64,000 nucleotides of DNA from CAZEHS01 sp964649745 (GTDB lineage Bacteria > Bacillota > Clostridia > Peptostreptococcales > Acidaminobacteraceae), in NCBI GenBank assembly GCA_964649745.1, contig CAZYQI010000010.1:37004-101003 (forward strand), read 5' to 3'. Below, piece by piece: positions 1 through 9,332 of the stretch (positions are counted from its first letter, which is position 1; each line of letters begins with the position of its first letter). The position numbers and the translations under genes are program-made. Below the pieces are notes generated by a model that did no database searches, was not told the DNA's origin, and saw only the letters and a list, made by a program, of their open reading frames with translations.

Positions 1-1
1 C

Positions 2-733
2 TTCGTTGTTTATAACGGCGATGACCTGAATTGTCGCCGCCTGCTGGACGGAATTTCTTCCCCCGCACTGTCCTTTGGCCTCGATCCGACATGCGACTGC
101 ACGGCCGAAGATATCGTCTTCAGCCCCACAGGCTGCGCCTCCTTCATGCTGGTATACCGTCAGAAGAAAATGGGCACGGTTTCTCTCAACGTCCCCGGCA
201 TGCATAATGTCTATAATGCCTTGGCTGCCATCGCCGCCTCCCTTCAGTGCGGCGTAGCCTTCTCTGCAGTACAGGAAAGCCTGCTTTCCTTCCAGGGCGC
301 CCGCCGGCGTTTTGAATACCGGGGGCAGTTCAACGGAGCCGCCGTGGTGGATGATTATGCGCACCACCCCACAGAGATCCGGGCAACCCTGGCCGCTGCG
401 GCAAAGACCGAACACCAAAAGGTATGGTGTATCTTTCAGCCCCACACGTACACCCGGACAGCGGAGCTGATGAAGGAATTTTCAACTTGCTTTGCCGATG
501 CGGACCATGTGATTATCACCAAAATCTATGCAGCCAGAGAAACGGATACCCTGGGTGTCCACGGCAGCCACCTTGTTGCCAGGATTCAGGCCACCGGTCA
601 ACAGGCCCTGTATCTGGACTCCTTCCCTGAAATCGTCGCCTATCTGAACGCCAACGTGGGGGAAGGGGATCTGATCCTGACAGTGGGCGCAGGCAACATC
701 GACGATGTCGCCAACATCCTGACCGAAAACTGA
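2..733 (+). CDS. murC: UDP-N-acetylmuramate--L-alanine ligase, C-terminal part
   Basis: MurC adds L-alanine to UDP-MurNAc in the cytoplasm, the first peptide step of peptidoglycan synthesis. The gene enters from the left edge already in frame, so only the last 243 residues are visible. They cover the end of the central ATP-dependent ligase domain (GMHNVYNALAA, the Mur-ligase Asn segment) and the C-terminal domain with the DDYAHHPTEI motif near visible residue 116, which is typical of MurC. The C-terminal end (LTVGAGNIDDVANIL) also fits the family. It ends with TGA just before a hairpin repeat and a strong terminator. The start and the N-terminal UDP-binding domain lie outside the window. Confidence 0.96.
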   Translation, partial: FVVYNGDDLNCRRLLDGISSPALSFGLDPTCDCTAEDIVFSPTGCASFMLVYRQKKMGTVSLNVPGMHNVYNALAAIAASLQCGVAFSAVQESLLSFQGARRRFEYRGQFNGAAVVDDYAHHPTEIRATLAAAAKTEHQKVWCIFQPHTYTRTAELMKEFSTCFADADHVIITKIYAARETDTLGVHGSHLVARIQATGQQALYLDSFPEIVAYLNANVGEGDLILTVGAGNIDDVANILTEN

Positions 734-752
734 TTCAGACAAACATAAACAT

Positions 753-818
753 GAAGAAAAACCCTCTGACCTGCGCAACCTTCAACTCCCGGTTGCTCTG
801 TACAGAGGGTTTTTCTTC
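753..818. repeat. Short copy of a hairpin repeat (GAAGAAAAACCCTCTG ends)
   Basis: The 16-base ends GAAGAAAAACCCTCTG (753-768) and CAGAGGGTTTTTCTTC (803-818) are perfect inverted repeats. Inside them GCAACC and GGTTGC form a second stem. Both strands carry a T-rich end, so the element can act as a bidirectional terminator between murC and the convergent LCP gene. A longer version with the same ends lies at 51821-51998. The 3' flank (ATAGTCTTTTTCATCA) is also shared with that copy, so the homology extends beyond the hairpin. Confidence 0.8.
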
Positions 819-842
819 CAAATAGTCTTTTTCATCAACCTC

Positions 843-877
843 AACACTGTGTCCATTCCCGGACACAGTGTTTTTTT
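843..877 (+). terminator. Rho-independent terminator after murC
   Basis: AACACTGTGTCC pairs perfectly with GGACACAGTGTT around a 6-nt loop and is followed by seven T residues. This is a strong intrinsic terminator on the plus strand. It backs up the hairpin repeat just upstream. Confidence 0.85.
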
Positions 878-878
878 G

Positions 879-1871
879 CTATGGGTTTTGCGGCGCTTCT
901 GCTCCGGCGGGATCCGCGATTTCCTCTCCTGTACGGTTGTATATGCCAAGCAGCAGCTGCTCTGTAGCCTCCGGATCGTGAATGTAGCAGCTAAGACCAT
1001 CCACACTGCTCACTTCTCCGGGTATCATAACCGACTTCAGTTTTTCCGTATCTATCCCCACAAGGGACACGCCATAGAACAGCATCTTGTCCACGGTCAT
1101 GTCCGTTTTTACATGTTTGAAGGAGGCCCGTATCACCTGGGGCAGCTTTAGGCTAATGGCCTTCTTCAACGACGCTTTCACAAAATCGTGCTGCCGCTGA
1201 ATACGCCCCAAATCACCTGCCCCCTCCTCTCCGTTGTTCTTTCGCCACCTCAGATACTGCACGGCGTTATCCCCGCTGAGAAGGATCGGGCCTTTGCTGA
1301 AGTGGATATGAAGAGGAGGATCATCGTATTCATCATCATAATTCATCGGTTGGTCAATCGTTACCGGTATCCCTTCCAGGATATCAACAATCTCCCTCAC
1401 CGCATCATAATCAATGTTGACATAGTAATTCACCGGTATGCCCAAAAGCTTCTCTACTTCACGGGCGACGCCCTCCGCCCCTCCTGCGGCACCTTTAAAG
1501 CCATACACCGCATTAAGCTTTTGAGCCCCTACAGCCGTATGCCCCGGCACCGGGTGATAGGTGTCCCTGGGGATGGACACGATATCCATCAGCTTGAGCC
1601 CGGGGTCAAAGCTCACCAGCATCATGGTGTCGGACCGTCCGCCATCGGAGCCCATCATCAGGACATTAACCCGACGACTTTTTTCAGCCATGACATCCAG
1701 ATCTGTCCGGTCCGCTTCAGTGATTTCATCCCTTGGGGGTTCTGCGGCCATCCGCTCCCCTGTTTCTTCAACGCCACTGGAACCGCTTTGTATGTAGGCA
1801 TAAAGTCCTGTCCCTATCATCAGGGAAAAACACAGGAATGCCGCTGCGAAAACGCGAATATAGGATTTCAT
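879..1871 (-). CDS. LytR-CpsA-Psr (LCP) family cell-wall ligase
   Basis: LCP proteins transfer undecaprenyl-linked polymers such as teichoic acids or capsule to peptidoglycan outside the membrane. The protein has one N-terminal membrane anchor (about residues 5-27), a short linker, and the LCP domain from about residue 68. Conserved residues include GGRSDT (Arg79, Asp81) and the SIPRDTY segment (Arg102, Asp103) that bind the pyrophosphate lipid. The LEGIPVTIDQPMNY region follows. ATG at 1871 is preferred to the in-frame TTG three bases upstream, because the AAGGGGAG ribosome site is then properly spaced; this gives 330 residues. It is the last gene of a minus-strand run behind lspA. Confidence 0.9.
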   Translation of the reverse strand: MKSYIRVFAAAFLCFSLMIGTGLYAYIQSGSSGVEETGERMAAEPPRDEITEADRTDLDVMAEKSRRVNVLMMGSDGGRSDTMMLVSFDPGLKLMDIVSIPRDTYHPVPGHTAVGAQKLNAVYGFKGAAGGAEGVAREVEKLLGIPVNYYVNIDYDAVREIVDILEGIPVTIDQPMNYDDEYDDPPLHIHFSKGPILLSGDNAVQYLRWRKNNGEEGAGDLGRIQRQHDFVKASLKKAISLKLPQVIRASFKHVKTDMTVDKMLFYGVSLVGIDTEKLKSVMIPGEVSSVDGLSCYIHDPEATEQLLLGIYNRTGEEIADPAGAEAPQNP

Positions 1872-1916
1872 CAATGCTCCCCTTCTAATCCCTTTGTCTT
1901 AGCTGCTTTGGCTCTG

Positions 1917-2369
1917 CTACAGCTTGACATCTCTGAAGAGCACCAGCCACGCGAGAAAAATGGCCCCCACATTGATAAGGCAGTCTGCCACATTGAATAT
2001 CGGAAAATTAATCAGTGTAAAATCAAACATATCCACCACATAATTTAAGCGTATGCGGTCGATCAGATTCCCCACTCCCCCGGCCAGAATGAATACCAGG
2101 GCCATTTTAAGACCTGCATTCCCCGGCTGCGGAATAAGGCGGACCAGCCAGAGCAGCAGTGCCAGCATGGCAATGGAGGTGATGACAATCAGAAGCATCT
2201 GCTGGTTTTTAAGAATGCTGAAGGCGGCCCCCGTGTTTCGGGTGTAGGTAAGATGAAATACATTGGTGATAAGCGGAATGGTCTCCACTTGACTGAGCCG
2301 GGTCTGAGCCAGCCATTTACTTCCCTGATCCGCTGCCAGTGCAACGATCAGTATGATCCAGTAACGCAT
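1917..2369 (-). CDS. lspA: Lipoprotein signal peptidase (signal peptidase II)
   Basis: LspA is the membrane aspartyl protease that cleaves the signal peptide of diacylglyceryl-modified prolipoproteins. The 150-residue protein has four hydrophobic segments. It shows the family motifs NTGAAFS (residues 45-51), GNLIDR (100-105), VVDMF with catalytic Asp113, and FNVADC with catalytic Asp129. The length is normal. It lies 9 bases after cls in the same direction. Several proteins in this window have lipoboxes and would be its substrates (the genes at 5424, 29623, 43942 and 56977). Confidence 0.97.
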   Translation of the reverse strand: MRYWIILIVALAADQGSKWLAQTRLSQVETIPLITNVFHLTYTRNTGAAFSILKNQQMLLIVITSIAMLALLLWLVRLIPQPGNAGLKMALVFILAGGVGNLIDRIRLNYVVDMFDFTLINFPIFNVADCLINVGAIFLAWLVLFRDVKL

Positions 2370-2378
2370 AGATTCTCC

Positions 2379-3932
2379 TTATTGCAGCGGCGACACAATG
2401 CGCCCCAGTGATTCCAGAAATCTCGGCCATAAGCCTCTTTCCCGGTGCCCATCAAGCAGTATTTCCATCGAATCATATAGATCGTTTTCAAAATCCTGTT
2501 CGAGCCTTTCAACAAATGATTTATCATAAATAAACGCGTTCACTTCAAAGTTAATCTCCAGGCTGCGCACATCCAGGTTCGCAGTTCCGATGGAGGCGCC
2601 GATACCGTCCACCAGCAGGATCTTACTGTGAATAAACCCCTTCTGGTAGGTATAAATGCGTACCCCTGCGCTTAAAAGCGCTTCAATATTATCCCTTGAG
2701 GCCCAGTACACCAGAAAATGGTCCGCTTTTGAAGGAATGATAATCCGGACGTCAACACCACTGAGGGCAGCTGTTTTCAAGCCCATAAGCAGACTCTCCT
2801 CCGGAACCAGGTATGGGGTTGTTATCCAAATTCGCTTCTCTGCTGTGGCAATCATGGTGAAATACGCCTGAAGAATGGTTTCCCAATCGGAATCCGGTCC
2901 GCTGGCCGCTATCTGAACAATGCTTTTCCCCGCCCTGCTCATAGGCGGAAAATACCGGTCCCCGGCAATCGCCTCCCCTGATGCAAACTCCCAATCCAGG
3001 GCAAAAATACTCTGAAGGCTGTAAACACACTCTCCTATGAGCATAATATGGGTATCACGCCAGAATCCCAATTTTTCGTCAGCCCCCAGATACTCATCAC
3101 CGATGTTGAGCCCTCCGGTGAACCCCGTTACTCCGTCCACAATCAATATCTTCCTGTGATTTCGGTAATTCAGTTCTCGGCGGATTACCGGAAACAAAAC
3201 CGGAAAGAACACCCGGACCATTACCCCTGCATTCTCCAGCTCTTCCCTGTATCGGCGCCCCAAGCGCCAACAGCCAACGCTGTCATAAAGGACCCTCACC
3301 GTGACACCCTCCCGGGCCTTGAGTATCAAGAGATCCTTAAGGGCGTTCCCCACTTGATCATCCCTAATAATGAACATCTCCAGATGGATATGATCATACG
3401 CCTCCCTGATCTTGTCAAACATAGCGCCATAGGTTTCCTTCCCGTTGGTCAGAACCTCCACCTGGCTGTCGATATAGAAGGGCGAGCTGGAATTAGCCAG
3501 CAAAAGGTTTATAAGCCGTTTGCTCACCAGGCTTTCTTCCTGACTGAACAGTTCGATGGATTCAACAATCTGCTTCTGTATCTCTGCCGCACGCTCAACC
3601 TTCGGCGTGTTGCGCTCTTTCTTTTTCAGACGCCAGCGTTTCCGAACATCCTGACCGAACAGCAGATAGAACACAATGCCAATACCCGGTATTAGAAAGA
3701 GCACCAGGATCCACGAAATCGTTTTATTGGGATTACGGTTTTCGAAAAAAATGATACAGACTGTCGTCAGGATATAGAGAGAAAAAAGAATTCCAAAAAT
3801 CTCACTGGCCAAAAGCAGCCATCGGTTATCCACCGGATGCAGACGGGCCAGGAATACGGTTAATCCTATCATGGCCAACAGCACAACGGTAAAAAGCAAC
3901 GCCCTAAGTGTTCTTCTGAGGTATTTTCCCAT
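2379..3932 (-). CDS. cls: Cardiolipin synthase, phospholipase D family
   Basis: This enzyme makes cardiolipin by transferring a phosphatidyl group between two phosphatidylglycerols at the membrane. The 517-residue protein has two N-terminal membrane segments (about 10-29 and 40-62), a PLDN-type segment with a further hydrophobic stretch (about 72-93), and two PLD domains. Both catalytic HKD motifs are complete: His259-x-Lys261-x4-Asp266 and His435-x-Lys437-x4-Asp442. Length and layout match bacterial ClsA-type enzymes of Firmicutes. It sits between trmB and lspA with 9 to 23 base gaps, which suggests one transcript. Confidence 0.95.
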   Translation of the reverse strand: MGKYLRRTLRALLFTVVLLAMIGLTVFLARLHPVDNRWLLLASEIFGILFSLYILTTVCIIFFENRNPNKTISWILVLFLIPGIGIVFYLLFGQDVRKRWRLKKKERNTPKVERAAEIQKQIVESIELFSQEESLVSKRLINLLLANSSSPFYIDSQVEVLTNGKETYGAMFDKIREAYDHIHLEMFIIRDDQVGNALKDLLILKAREGVTVRVLYDSVGCWRLGRRYREELENAGVMVRVFFPVLFPVIRRELNYRNHRKILIVDGVTGFTGGLNIGDEYLGADEKLGFWRDTHIMLIGECVYSLQSIFALDWEFASGEAIAGDRYFPPMSRAGKSIVQIAASGPDSDWETILQAYFTMIATAEKRIWITTPYLVPEESLLMGLKTAALSGVDVRIIIPSKADHFLVYWASRDNIEALLSAGVRIYTYQKGFIHSKILLVDGIGASIGTANLDVRSLEINFEVNAFIYDKSFVERLEQDFENDLYDSMEILLDGHRERGLWPRFLESLGRIVSPLQ

Positions 3933-3955
3933 TCAGAGCAGCTCCCCTGTTCACA

Positions 3956-4597
3956 TTAGAGGGGTCGGGCCTCCATCTGATAAATAGCCTTCCCCGCCTC
4001 GGCAAATTTCTCCTCATACTCTGTTCTTGGTGCCCGGTCTGAATCCGGATGACCGTGCCAGTTCAGCCGAACATTCCTCACTTCAAACCCGGCTTCCAGA
4101 AAAGCGTTAATTGAGAATTCAAACAAGTCCCGATTATCTGTTCTGAACTGGATGAAGCCATCCGGCGCCAGAATTTTCCGGTATCTGCCAAGATAATCAG
4201 GATGGGTGAGTCTTCGTTTTCCATGGCGATCCTTGGGCCAGGGATCGGAAAAGTTCAGATAAATACCTGCAATTGTACCCGGCAGGAACCATTGATCGAT
4301 TTCTCTGATCCGGGTCCAGATGAATCTGCAATTCTTCAGACCCATCTCATCGGAACGTTTCACAGCCTTTACCAATACCTCTTTGAGCATCTCCACGCCG
4401 ATAAATGCCGCCTCTGGATTCTCCCGCGCCATTCGCAGCAAGAATCGCCCCCTTCCCATTCCAAGCTCCAGGTACACCGGCGGTTTCCCCGGAAAGACCT
4501 CCTCCAGGAGGATCGGTTCACCTGCTTTCGGCTCCAGGAGCAATTTTTTCAATTGCATCAATCCTTCTTCAGCGTGGGGGTTATTTCGAATTCGCAT
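3956..4597 (-). CDS. trmB: tRNA (guanine-N7-)-methyltransferase
   Basis: TrmB methylates N7 of G46 in the tRNA variable loop using S-adenosylmethionine. The 213-residue protein shows the SAM-binding ELGMGRG motif (residues 44-50), and the family signature NFSDPWPKDRH (about 115-125) with a basic stretch after it for tRNA contact. The C-terminal TEYEEKF segment is also typical. ATG has an AGGAG-type site upstream. It lies between pyrE and cls in the same orientation, but a terminator (4629-4659) separates it from pyrE. Confidence 0.96.
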   Translation of the reverse strand: MRIRNNPHAEEGLMQLKKLLLEPKAGEPILLEEVFPGKPPVYLELGMGRGRFLLRMARENPEAAFIGVEMLKEVLVKAVKRSDEMGLKNCRFIWTRIREIDQWFLPGTIAGIYLNFSDPWPKDRHGKRRLTHPDYLGRYRKILAPDGFIQFRTDNRDLFEFSINAFLEAGFEVRNVRLNWHGHPDSDRAPRTEYEEKFAEAGKAIYQMEARPL

Positions 4598-4628
4598 ACA
4601 ATCTCCTTAACTTCAGATTATGCCAAAA

Positions 4629-4660
4629 AGCAGCAGCGATTGTGGGTTTCGCCGCTGCTC
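4629..4660 (-). terminator. Terminator after pyrE
   Basis: Read on the minus strand, AGCAGCGGCGA pairs with TCGCTGCTGCT (one mismatch) around a 9-nt loop and is followed by a short T run. It lies 16 bases after the pyrE stop. Confidence 0.7.
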
Positions 4661-4675
4661 TGCATACGTCTCTGG

Positions 4676-5344
4676 CTACTGCGTATCGGTAAAGATGCGC
4701 GGGTTGCCGCTCCACGCCTTCAACACTTCTATTTCTTCCGGCTTCACATAGCCCAGGGTTGCGGCCAACGGGAGCAACACCCCGTAATCCGTAAGGGTAT
4801 GGAACGGTATGGCTGCGGCGCCGAACTTTTCGGCGACCTCCGGGAACTGATAACTGAAAATAGCCAGTACAGCCACTACCTCCGCCCCAGCTTCCCGAAT
4901 GGCTTCCACCGCTTTCAGCGAACTGCCTCCGGTAGACAGCAGATCCTCAATCAATATAACCTTTGACCCGGAAGCCAGACGACCTTCAATCTGATTTCCC
5001 TTTCCATGACCTTTGGGTGTGCTTCTTACATAGACCATGGGTTTATCAAGCGCATGGGCAACCCAGGCAGCATGAGGAATCCCTGCCGTTGCCGTACCTG
5101 CTATTACATCCGCTTCGGGGAACGCCCTCTGAATCAGACTGGCAAAGCCCCCCGCTATGGCTGTACGAACCTCCGGATAGCTGATGGTGACCCGGTTGTC
5201 ACAGTAAATAGGGGAACGTATACCCGATACCCAGGTGAACAGATTGTCGCGGCCCACTATGGACACCGCCTTGATTTCCAACAGCATGGCTGCCAGCTTT
5301 TCCGCAAGGGCCTGATCTCTCAGTGATGCTTCTTTTTCCGTCAT
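4676..5344 (-). CDS. pyrE: Orotate phosphoribosyltransferase
   Basis: PyrE converts orotate and PRPP to orotidine 5'-phosphate in de novo pyrimidine synthesis. The 222-residue protein carries the PRPP-binding loop VILIEDLLSTGGSS (about 129-142, with Glu133-Asp134) and the Lys/His-containing flexible loop KGHGKGNQIEG (111-121). Length is typical for the bacterial dimeric enzyme. The start has an AAGGAGG site. No other pyr genes and no recognisable PyrR attenuator were seen around it, so it is separated from a classical pyr operon. Confidence 0.95.
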   Translation of the reverse strand: MTEKEASLRDQALAEKLAAMLLEIKAVSIVGRDNLFTWVSGIRSPIYCDNRVTISYPEVRTAIAGGFASLIQRAFPEADVIAGTATAGIPHAAWVAHALDKPMVYVRSTPKGHGKGNQIEGRLASGSKVILIEDLLSTGGSSLKAVEAIREAGAEVVAVLAIFSYQFPEVAEKFGAAAIPFHTLTDYGVLLPLAATLGYVKPEEIEVLKAWSGNPRIFTDTQ

Positions 5345-5423
5345 AAAATCCTCCTTTTCGTCTCCCGGACGTTCTTAAAAGAGCCTTGGACTTTCCCAAT
5401 TATAACACAGAAAAACCCGCATT

Positions 5424-6884
5424 TCATTGGTCTTTTAGGGCTGGTCGGGTGTATCGGTTGGATGCGTTCCATATAAGAAATTCATGAACCCCATTATCTT
5501 CAAGAGCTTGAATCTGAGCTCTCACCTCATCCGCCCCGTAGGTGATATGGCCCTTCACCCACTTGGCTGTAAAATCCTGAATCCAGGGGCGGAGCACTGC
5601 CGGGGTAGTAAGATTGGTATCCCGGGCCTTTGCGTCCTTTATTCCCGCAGAAATGGTGGCATACGGAGCCGCATCCGGAATCTTAAGGCCAAAATTTCCC
5701 GGTCCGTAGTGGCTTGGATACATCATGGGGCAGTTGTAGTCCACTACATTGCTCATGGTTTCCCAATGCTGACCGATATTTTCGTCCCCTGTACTGGAAG
5801 CCGTCCAGCCGAAGGTGTCTGCCGCCAGATAAACTCTATAGGGCTCCAGTTCCGCTCTTGCGAAGCGCAGATAGCGATAAATCGCCAGAGTTTTGGATTC
5901 ACTCCACGCATTCTTGTAATCCAGTCGGGATTCCACAGAGGGCTTCACATCCGGAAACCGGACATAATCAAACTGGATCTCATTAAACCCGGCTTCGGCT
6001 GCTTCTTTAGCCACTTCCACGTTGTAGCGCCAAAGCTGCCGATCATATGCCGACGCCCAGTGAAGACCGTCGGAAGACTGGTAAACCTCTCCACTCCCCG
6101 TGTCGGTAATGGCACGGTCCGGATAACGTTGGGCGTAGTTCGGCGTTTTGAATGTAACAATGCGGGCAATGGTGTAGATGTTCTTTTTCTTGAGCTTTCC
6201 GATCAACCCCCTGATATCCTTCACCGGAGCGCCCTTGTTGGCCTCCGGACAGAACAGGCTGGCCGCTTTTGTTGAAAACAGCATCCGCCCGTAATCGTCT
6301 TTAACATCAATGACCATGGCATTGATTTCCGTCTCATCCGCCAAGCGTATCAGGGCATCCAGATTATCGGAGGATGCCGTGTTGACCGTCACATAGATTC
6401 CCTTAACCGCCACCCGGGGATTCCCAGGATAGTCCTTAACCTTGGGGATTGGACCGTAATCCACCCCCTCAAAGCGTTTTATGATAAACCCCTCCAGCCC
6501 GGTTGCCAAATGCCGCGCCTCAACCCAGGACTCGCCGCCCTCAGTCGATGGTCCCTTTATACGTAGCCATTGGGGATTCCCCGAGGCATCTTTTTTCACT
6601 TCCATGATTGAAACCGGCTCCTTAACCGGCAAAATCCCTAAGGGTTTCGCCGTAGCTGCCGGCCCGTTGAACACCTGAGCGCGGACCTTGGGATAACCCG
6701 TTTTCCACTCTCCGCTCTTTACAGGGGCGGCAGATTTTGCCGGCAGTATCCATTCCGCGCCGGGATTTTCCCGAATATCCTGCGGAACGGTCTGCTTTTT
6801 AGCGGTTTCTATTCCGAAGGACTGTGCGCATCCGCACAACAGGAGCGGAAGCAAAACCCCTGCTGTGATCCATCTATATTTCAT
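5424..6884 (-). CDS. Lipoprotein with SH3-like and putative glycoside hydrolase (DUF4015-type) domain
   Basis: ATG at 6884 is chosen because GGAGAA precedes it and the product then starts with a clear lipoprotein signal (LLLCGC, Cys19); the protein is 486 residues. A short SH3b-like region (about 65-130) is followed by a TIM-barrel-like domain from about residue 160. Segments such as VKGIYVTVNTA, VIDVKDDYGR, FNEIQFDYVRFPD and YNCPMMYPSHYG match the putative glycosyl hydrolase family Pfam 13200. Substrate is unknown; an envelope polysaccharide is plausible given its neighbours (L,D-transpeptidase, LCP ligase). Predicted location is the outer face of the membrane. Confidence 0.85.
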   Translation of the reverse strand: MKYRWITAGVLLPLLLCGCAQSFGIETAKKQTVPQDIRENPGAEWILPAKSAAPVKSGEWKTGYPKVRAQVFNGPAATAKPLGILPVKEPVSIMEVKKDASGNPQWLRIKGPSTEGGESWVEARHLATGLEGFIIKRFEGVDYGPIPKVKDYPGNPRVAVKGIYVTVNTASSDNLDALIRLADETEINAMVIDVKDDYGRMLFSTKAASLFCPEANKGAPVKDIRGLIGKLKKKNIYTIARIVTFKTPNYAQRYPDRAITDTGSGEVYQSSDGLHWASAYDRQLWRYNVEVAKEAAEAGFNEIQFDYVRFPDVKPSVESRLDYKNAWSESKTLAIYRYLRFARAELEPYRVYLAADTFGWTASSTGDENIGQHWETMSNVVDYNCPMMYPSHYGPGNFGLKIPDAAPYATISAGIKDAKARDTNLTTPAVLRPWIQDFTAKWVKGHITYGADEVRAQIQALEDNGVHEFLIWNASNRYTRPALKDQ

Positions 6885-6940
6885 GACTGTTCTCCTTAGC
6901 AAGGCAACAGCCCATGGGCGTACCATGGGCCTGCGTGTGT

Positions 6941-8353
6941 TTACTCAATGACAATGACGGCGGTTGTTCCAATTTCCGCCCAATCATATAAAAATTTCGC
7001 ATGGGATGTATAATTTCGGACACATTTATGGGATCTTGGGATCGTGCCTATGGTTGACAAATACTCTTGAATCCCAGGGTCCTTGCGTTCAAGAACAACG
7101 TCCCTGGTGACAGCGGGGGTTATCACATTGCCCAAAGCATCCATAACGGGTTGTTTCACGACCACCTTACCCTTTATGTCCTTGTAATTCACAGGCACGC
7201 CGTGTATGTATGCCCCCCCGTTGAAACGCAGGGCAAAGGGGGCATATCCTTCAATAACCTTTGAAACATCCCCCAGGTACATGAACTTGGATTTTTTCTC
7301 CATAACCATAAAATGCCCCAGAGTGGTTTCCTGCTTGAAGGGTGCATTTTCGCCCGTGGTGGCCATAAGATAGGAAACCAGCTTCCACCCTTCCCCTGAT
7401 CGCTGAAAAACTGCCTCATTCTGGTTTTTCCGATCAACGACAACCACCTTGCCCAGAGACTTCAACCGGGGCTCTGCCGGGATATATTTCTTCGGTACAT
7501 AATACACACCCTCAAAGTCCACGGTTGTGATTTCATAAAAATCCGATTGTTCACCCAATACTGCCACTAAAGAACCATCCGTCAGATACCGAAAGTCTCC
7601 CTGGGTGCTGGCCTGATAGTAGGCCGGCACTGCCTGGTCCCGCATGGAGCCGAAAGCGTCAACATCTTGTCCTTGCCGTTTCGGAGCCCATCCACCCCTG
7701 TTTTTGTAATTCTCCACATGGGCAACATTCCCGTTTTCCACCGTATTCCACAACCGGTTCAAGGTCCCGTTCATCTTCTCGAACTGAAAACCGCGACGGG
7801 TGATGGAGGGAGCAAAAACATACCCTTCCTGAAGTGCTTCGGGGGCTCCCCACTGCACCCGATACCAGCCGTTCCCCTTCTCAGAGGCATCGCCCTGTAC
7901 GATGCCATCCGTGGCAATGTGTTGATAACGGCTTATTCCTCGGAGGGTCCGCGCACTGAATTTGGGCTGTTCTTTTACAGAAACGGATCCACCCGTTAAA
8001 TTGGTAAGGTACTCCCGAGTTGCCGGGTAACGGGTATAAGCCAGCTCCTCATGGATCCCCTCCGGCAGCGTACCCGGAAAATAGGCAGTCAGCTTCCCGT
8101 TGCCTATCTGCTTCTCCCCCGCAGGCTTGACCCTGTAGAATTTTGTTTTATTGTTTCTTTCCTGTTCATCGCTAACGACTACAGATTCCCATACGGGCGC
8201 CTGTAAAACGGTTTCCGTGGATGGGGTTGCAGTCGCCCCACTTGCAGGGGGGCGAACCGCAGAAACGGGAGTTCCCGGATCGGACTGACCAATCGCAGGA
8301 GCTCCCATTATCATCAACGCGACAACCAACAGCAGCAGCTGCCTAAATTTCAT
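6941..8353 (-). CDS. Secreted L,D-transpeptidase (YkuD) family protein
   Basis: YkuD enzymes form or edit 3-3 peptidoglycan crosslinks through a catalytic cysteine. The 470-residue protein has a signal peptide (about 1-22), a long N-terminal region with an SH3-like part (RVQWGAPEALQEGYVFA), and a C-terminal YkuD domain. The domain carries the conserved His in YIHGVP (near 384) and the SHKCVRN motif with the nucleophile Cys near 444, followed by the typical LYDWAEIGTTAVIV end. The motif reads SHKC rather than the common S-H-G-C. It lies 56 bases upstream of the GH-like lipoprotein on the same strand, with a hairpin in between. Confidence 0.85.
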   Translation of the reverse strand: MKFRQLLLLVVALMIMGAPAIGQSDPGTPVSAVRPPASGATATPSTETVLQAPVWESVVVSDEQERNNKTKFYRVKPAGEKQIGNGKLTAYFPGTLPEGIHEELAYTRYPATREYLTNLTGGSVSVKEQPKFSARTLRGISRYQHIATDGIVQGDASEKGNGWYRVQWGAPEALQEGYVFAPSITRRGFQFEKMNGTLNRLWNTVENGNVAHVENYKNRGGWAPKRQGQDVDAFGSMRDQAVPAYYQASTQGDFRYLTDGSLVAVLGEQSDFYEITTVDFEGVYYVPKKYIPAEPRLKSLGKVVVVDRKNQNEAVFQRSGEGWKLVSYLMATTGENAPFKQETTLGHFMVMEKKSKFMYLGDVSKVIEGYAPFALRFNGGAYIHGVPVNYKDIKGKVVVKQPVMDALGNVITPAVTRDVVLERKDPGIQEYLSTIGTIPRSHKCVRNYTSHAKFLYDWAEIGTTAVIVIE

Positions 8354-8366
8354 AGCTAAACCTCAT

Positions 8367-9284
8367 TCACTGATAGTGATAGATACCTGCAATCAGATAG
8401 TTTTCCGGCACCTCAAAGGTTCCGGGAGCTACATCAAGACTCCAACTGCCGGGCAGGCCCAGGTCATGCATGGCTACCTCAAAGTACAGCATGGCAATCC
8501 CAGCCTCCACCGCTGCCAAGGATTCGTCCGCGCAATTTTCTTTATATGGGTTTTCCTTATTGATAGCCAGAAGGATTCTCTTCCCGTTGACCACAAACCG
8601 CCACGGCTGAAGATTACCCCAGGAGGGAGCCAGATGCATATAGAAGAACGCTTCTGCAAGTCCGTATGATTCAAGCATTTCAACGCTTGCGAAGTTATTC
8701 CACTGATTCATGTATACAATTTCTTCAATTGAGACCCGAGCACTTACCGGTGCTTTTGAGTATTCAGGGTTCTTGTCGGAGTACCCTGCCTCGGCGTATG
8801 GAGAAAGGCCGCCGCCGGGTTTTCCCTGGAAGATGTTTGACACACGGTGCTCTGCCCTGGGATATCCGATGGCAATAAGTGCCACCAACCGCCGTCGGTC
8901 TTCCAACTGCAGCAGGTTCTTTGCCGCTTCGCTCTTGTCCATCGTTTCAATCCAGCAGGTTCCCAGATTCAGTTTAGTAGCATTGAGCACAAACCATTCT
9001 GCAACATAGCCCGCATTGGACAGGTAATGTCCGGTTTCTGCCGCCAACACGGCAAAATAGTGGGGAGCCTTGATCATAACGCCGCTATAGCCGGCAATGC
9101 CGTTAAGTAAATGATGCACCTGATTTCCATCATCAATGAAAAGCAGCTCGACATCCTGATCTGCTTCAAGCTTCACCGGCGTATCCAGTATCTTCATCAG
9201 TTGGCTCAATTCTTCCGGACTGATGGGTTTTTCCTTATACTCCCGAACAGAGCGACGCTTTTCAATAACCTTAAGCATTTTCAT
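8367..9284 (-). CDS. Nitroreductase family protein (TM1586-type)
   Basis: The 305-residue protein begins with the nitroreductase-like segment IEKRRSVREYKEKPIS, which normally binds FMN phosphate. It contains two nitroreductase-like halves, as in the putative TM nitroreductase family (Pfam 14512): the first includes GYVAEWFVLNATKLNLGTCWI, the second PSWGNLQPWRFVV. ATG at 9284 has AGGAGGGG at good spacing. The substrate cannot be told from sequence. It lies 14 bases before the L,D-transpeptidase gene in the same direction. Confidence 0.8.
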   Translation of the reverse strand: MKMLKVIEKRRSVREYKEKPISPEELSQLMKILDTPVKLEADQDVELLFIDDGNQVHHLLNGIAGYSGVMIKAPHYFAVLAAETGHYLSNAGYVAEWFVLNATKLNLGTCWIETMDKSEAAKNLLQLEDRRRLVALIAIGYPRAEHRVSNIFQGKPGGGLSPYAEAGYSDKNPEYSKAPVSARVSIEEIVYMNQWNNFASVEMLESYGLAEAFFYMHLAPSWGNLQPWRFVVNGKRILLAINKENPYKENCADESLAAVEAGIAMLYFEVAMHDLGLPGSWSLDVAPGTFEVPENYLIAGIYHYQ

Positions 9285-9332
9285 ATAATCCCCTCCTAAT
9301 GAAAGTCTTTTAAATTATAGCATAGTGCCGCG

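Noticed and set aside
5345..5423. PyrR-type attenuator before pyrE
   Set aside because: No anti-terminator/terminator pair or PyrR-binding sequence could be made out in the 79-base gap.
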